Shown: in pieces, positions 19,574 through 20,867 of the stretch
Layout of the letters: each line of letters opens with the position of its first letter
Position numbering within the stretch: the stretch's first letter is position 1
Origin: Pleurotus ostreatus/Saccharomyces cerevisiae fusant
Lineage: Eukaryota > Opisthokonta
Reading direction: 5' to 3'
Length of the DNA stretch: 20,867 nt
Assembly (NCBI GenBank): GCA_024196135.1
Contig: JAMQCK010000518.1
Span: 1-20,867, forward strand
Notes under the pieces: model-generated
What the model saw: the letters and a program-made list of their open reading frames with translations, nothing else
Database searches by the model: none
What the model was told of the DNA's origin: nothing
Position numbers and translations under genes: made by a program

Positions 19574-20186
19574 CTAATCTAGCCGTGGCCGTTTACTTCT
19601 CGCCGCTCTTGCCCATATCTCATCGAGGTCCGACTCCAGTTCCTTCACCCGTGCCTCCAACTCATTCACCCGAGCTCGCAACTCCTTCCCTTCGAGCTCC
19701 TTGGCGGCTTCGACCGCAGAGAGCTGTGACTGCGAGCTTTCCACCTGCGACTGAAGTTCCTTCACTTCCTTCTGTAGGCCCTGTATCTGCTTGTCCTTGC
19801 TATCGAGGTCCTCACGGAAACGCGCTTCTGTCTGCCGGCGCGCCGTCTCAACGGCATCTTTCTGTCGGAGGACTATGTCCTGGATAGCCGCCAGGTGGTA
19901 CTCCAATGACTCTTCGGACTCGCTCGTCGACATATTGGCTAGGCGCGGGCCCTCTGTGGCCACCTTGTCGTGCGTCGAGTGCTGCTCGGCCTGTTCGGCT
20001 TGCGCCGGTGGCGTGGTAGGGTTCGATGAGGAGGAAGCTCGAGGAAGTCGTGCATTCGATGGACGATTCCTGCTAGTTCCGTCGGACATTTCGACTGCGA
20101 AAAGATTTGAGGTCCAAAGAGCATGGGTATAACGAAGTACAGGCCTTACCGTCTTTTGTCGGGCTTGATATTGAGCCTCCAGGCAT
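19574..20186 (-). CDS. Coiled-coil protein with C-terminal basic motif
   Basis: Exons 20186-20150 and 20094-19574 give 558 nt, 185 aa. The 55-bp intron has donor GTAAGG and acceptor TCGCAG and extends the obvious open frame upstream to MPGGSISSPTKDVEMSDG. The single-exon alternative starts at the Met of MSDGTSRN (20089) and has 171 aa. Residues up to about 65 are Ser/Pro/Thr-rich and disordered. Residues about 73-173 form one continuous coiled coil full of Glu, Lys and Gln heptads (LQKEVKELQSQVESSQSQL, ARVNELEARVKELESDL). The C-terminus RSKRPRLD looks like a nuclear localisation signal. I do not recognise an orthologue. It may be a nuclear dimerising or scaffold protein. It is convergent with the dehydratase gene, with 286 bp between stops. 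Confidence 0.78.
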
Positions 20187-20711
20187 AGACGACGAAGAAA
20201 TGGTTGCGTGAGTCGAGAGCGCGGCTCCCACGCGATCCGGGCCAGGATTTCGGGCGTAGAGATCTAGTACGTGGGTGGTCAGATCAGGTCCTGCGAGGAT
20301 TGAGATTATGGCCTCGAACCGTCATCACTGTCGTCCGCATTGCCAGCAACTTCGAGCCCTCTCCCTTGGCCTCCTAGAGAGATGTGAGAAATGCTGAGCA
20401 TCAGGTCGAGCGTCACGTACTACTTGGATCGTTGCCTACGAGGTTTGAACATGTTAGCCTGATTTCGGCGCTGATGAAAATATGTATTCGCCTTCTGTTT
20501 GATCCACGGGATTCAATGCTTGTTGGCCTCCTTGAAAGCTCGTTCGAGAGTTCGATGGACCTGGTGAAGGCATTTACATATCAGCCGCGCGCAGGTACGT
20601 ACGTACACACCCCTCTCATTCTGAACCGTGACATTCCCTCCTGCAGTGCTCTGCGCAGCGCCTACGTTGGGCGTCGTCAATCGAGATTGCATCGCAGATC
20701 GGACGACTCAC
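20187..20711. other. Region without a secure gene model
   Basis: Signals conflict here. On the plus strand, 20595-20646 looks like an intron (GTACGT, branch CTGAACC, acceptor CCTGCAG) that would join two open stretches ending at 20774. On the minus strand, a gene from the right edge could splice into 20640 and downward. Neither chain shows a recognisable domain. The rest appears to be promoter sequence of the coiled-coil gene. Confidence 0.4.
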
Positions 20712-20867
20712 CGGATGTTTGCGCATGATGTGCGACGTCAAACGCAGAGCTGCGGATGTCGAACGCGTGCATAAAGGCTTGAAATACCGTAGGCACTACA
20801 TCCACAGAGTTATCAGCGTTTGAACCCCCTGCGGTCGCTTCTTCGTTCTTCTCCTTCTTGTGATAAT
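20712..20867 (-). CDS. Possible internal exon of a gene entering from the right edge
   Basis: The minus strand is open from the window edge (codons from 20865) to a clean donor TCCG|GTGAGT at 20711. The translation, with segments such as HKKEKNEEATAGGSNADNSV and VPTVFQAFMHAFD, looks more protein-like than the other frames here. The intron would contain a branch GATTGACG and end at GCAG near 20642 or 20654. No family is recognised. Reading on past the donor hits a stop after about 10 codons. The call rests on composition and one splice signal, and the downstream exons cannot be placed. Confidence 0.3.

Noticed and set aside
1..20867. CRISPR array, bacterial operon, phage or defence system
   Set aside because: There are no regularly spaced direct repeats. 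All recognisable genes are spliced and of fungal type.
1..20867. tRNA or rRNA genes
   Set aside because: No cloverleaf with A and B boxes or rRNA core sequence was recognised by eye; a covariance-model scan was not possible.

Overview
The window is genomic DNA from a filamentous fungus, most likely an Agaricomycete (Basidiomycota). The genes are interrupted by many introns of about 45-80 bp with GT..AG ends and CTGAC/CTAAC-like branch sites. GC-rich coding sequence alternates with short intergenic spacers, and there are no bacterial operons. I suspect Polyporales or a close order, but nothing in the sequence proves it. All gene models were built by hand from splice signals, reading phase and family motifs.

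Layout, left to right: the 5' end of a minus-strand gene running off the left edge (1-197); a plus-strand single-pass membrane protein with two extracellular beta-rich domains (about 763-2842); a 164-bp inverted-repeat element (2966-3129); a minus-strand maltose/galactoside-type O-acetyltransferase (3624-4523); a plus-strand RTA1-like seven-helix protein (4985-6226); minus-strand mitochondrial aminomethyltransferase GCV1 (6391-8042); a plus-strand classical short-chain dehydrogenase (8740-9677) containing a GC-AG intron; a small plus-strand membrane protein with a proline-rich tail (9991-10658); a 341-bp element with perfect 31-bp inverted ends (10970-11310); a second, catalytically atypical SDR (12106-13082); minus-strand SIN1, a TORC2 subunit (13273-16351); plus-strand dihydroxy-acid dehydratase (ILV3-type, 16728-19287, 16 exons including 9- and 13-nt micro-exons); a minus-strand coiled-coil protein (19574-20186); and a possible minus-strand gene entering from the right edge.

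The genes do not form an obvious pathway or biosynthetic cluster. They combine housekeeping metabolism (glycine cleavage, branched-chain amino acid synthesis), TORC2 signalling and accessory membrane and redox proteins. SIN1 and the dehydratase share a 376-bp divergent promoter that holds a TATA box and a Gcn4/CPC1-like half site. I found no convincing novel defence or mobile system. The strongest unusual signals are the two MITE-like elements, the micro-exon-rich dehydratase paralogue with a non-standard active-site stretch and no clear mitochondrial leader, the GC-AG intron, and the broken-looking N-terminus of the first membrane protein.
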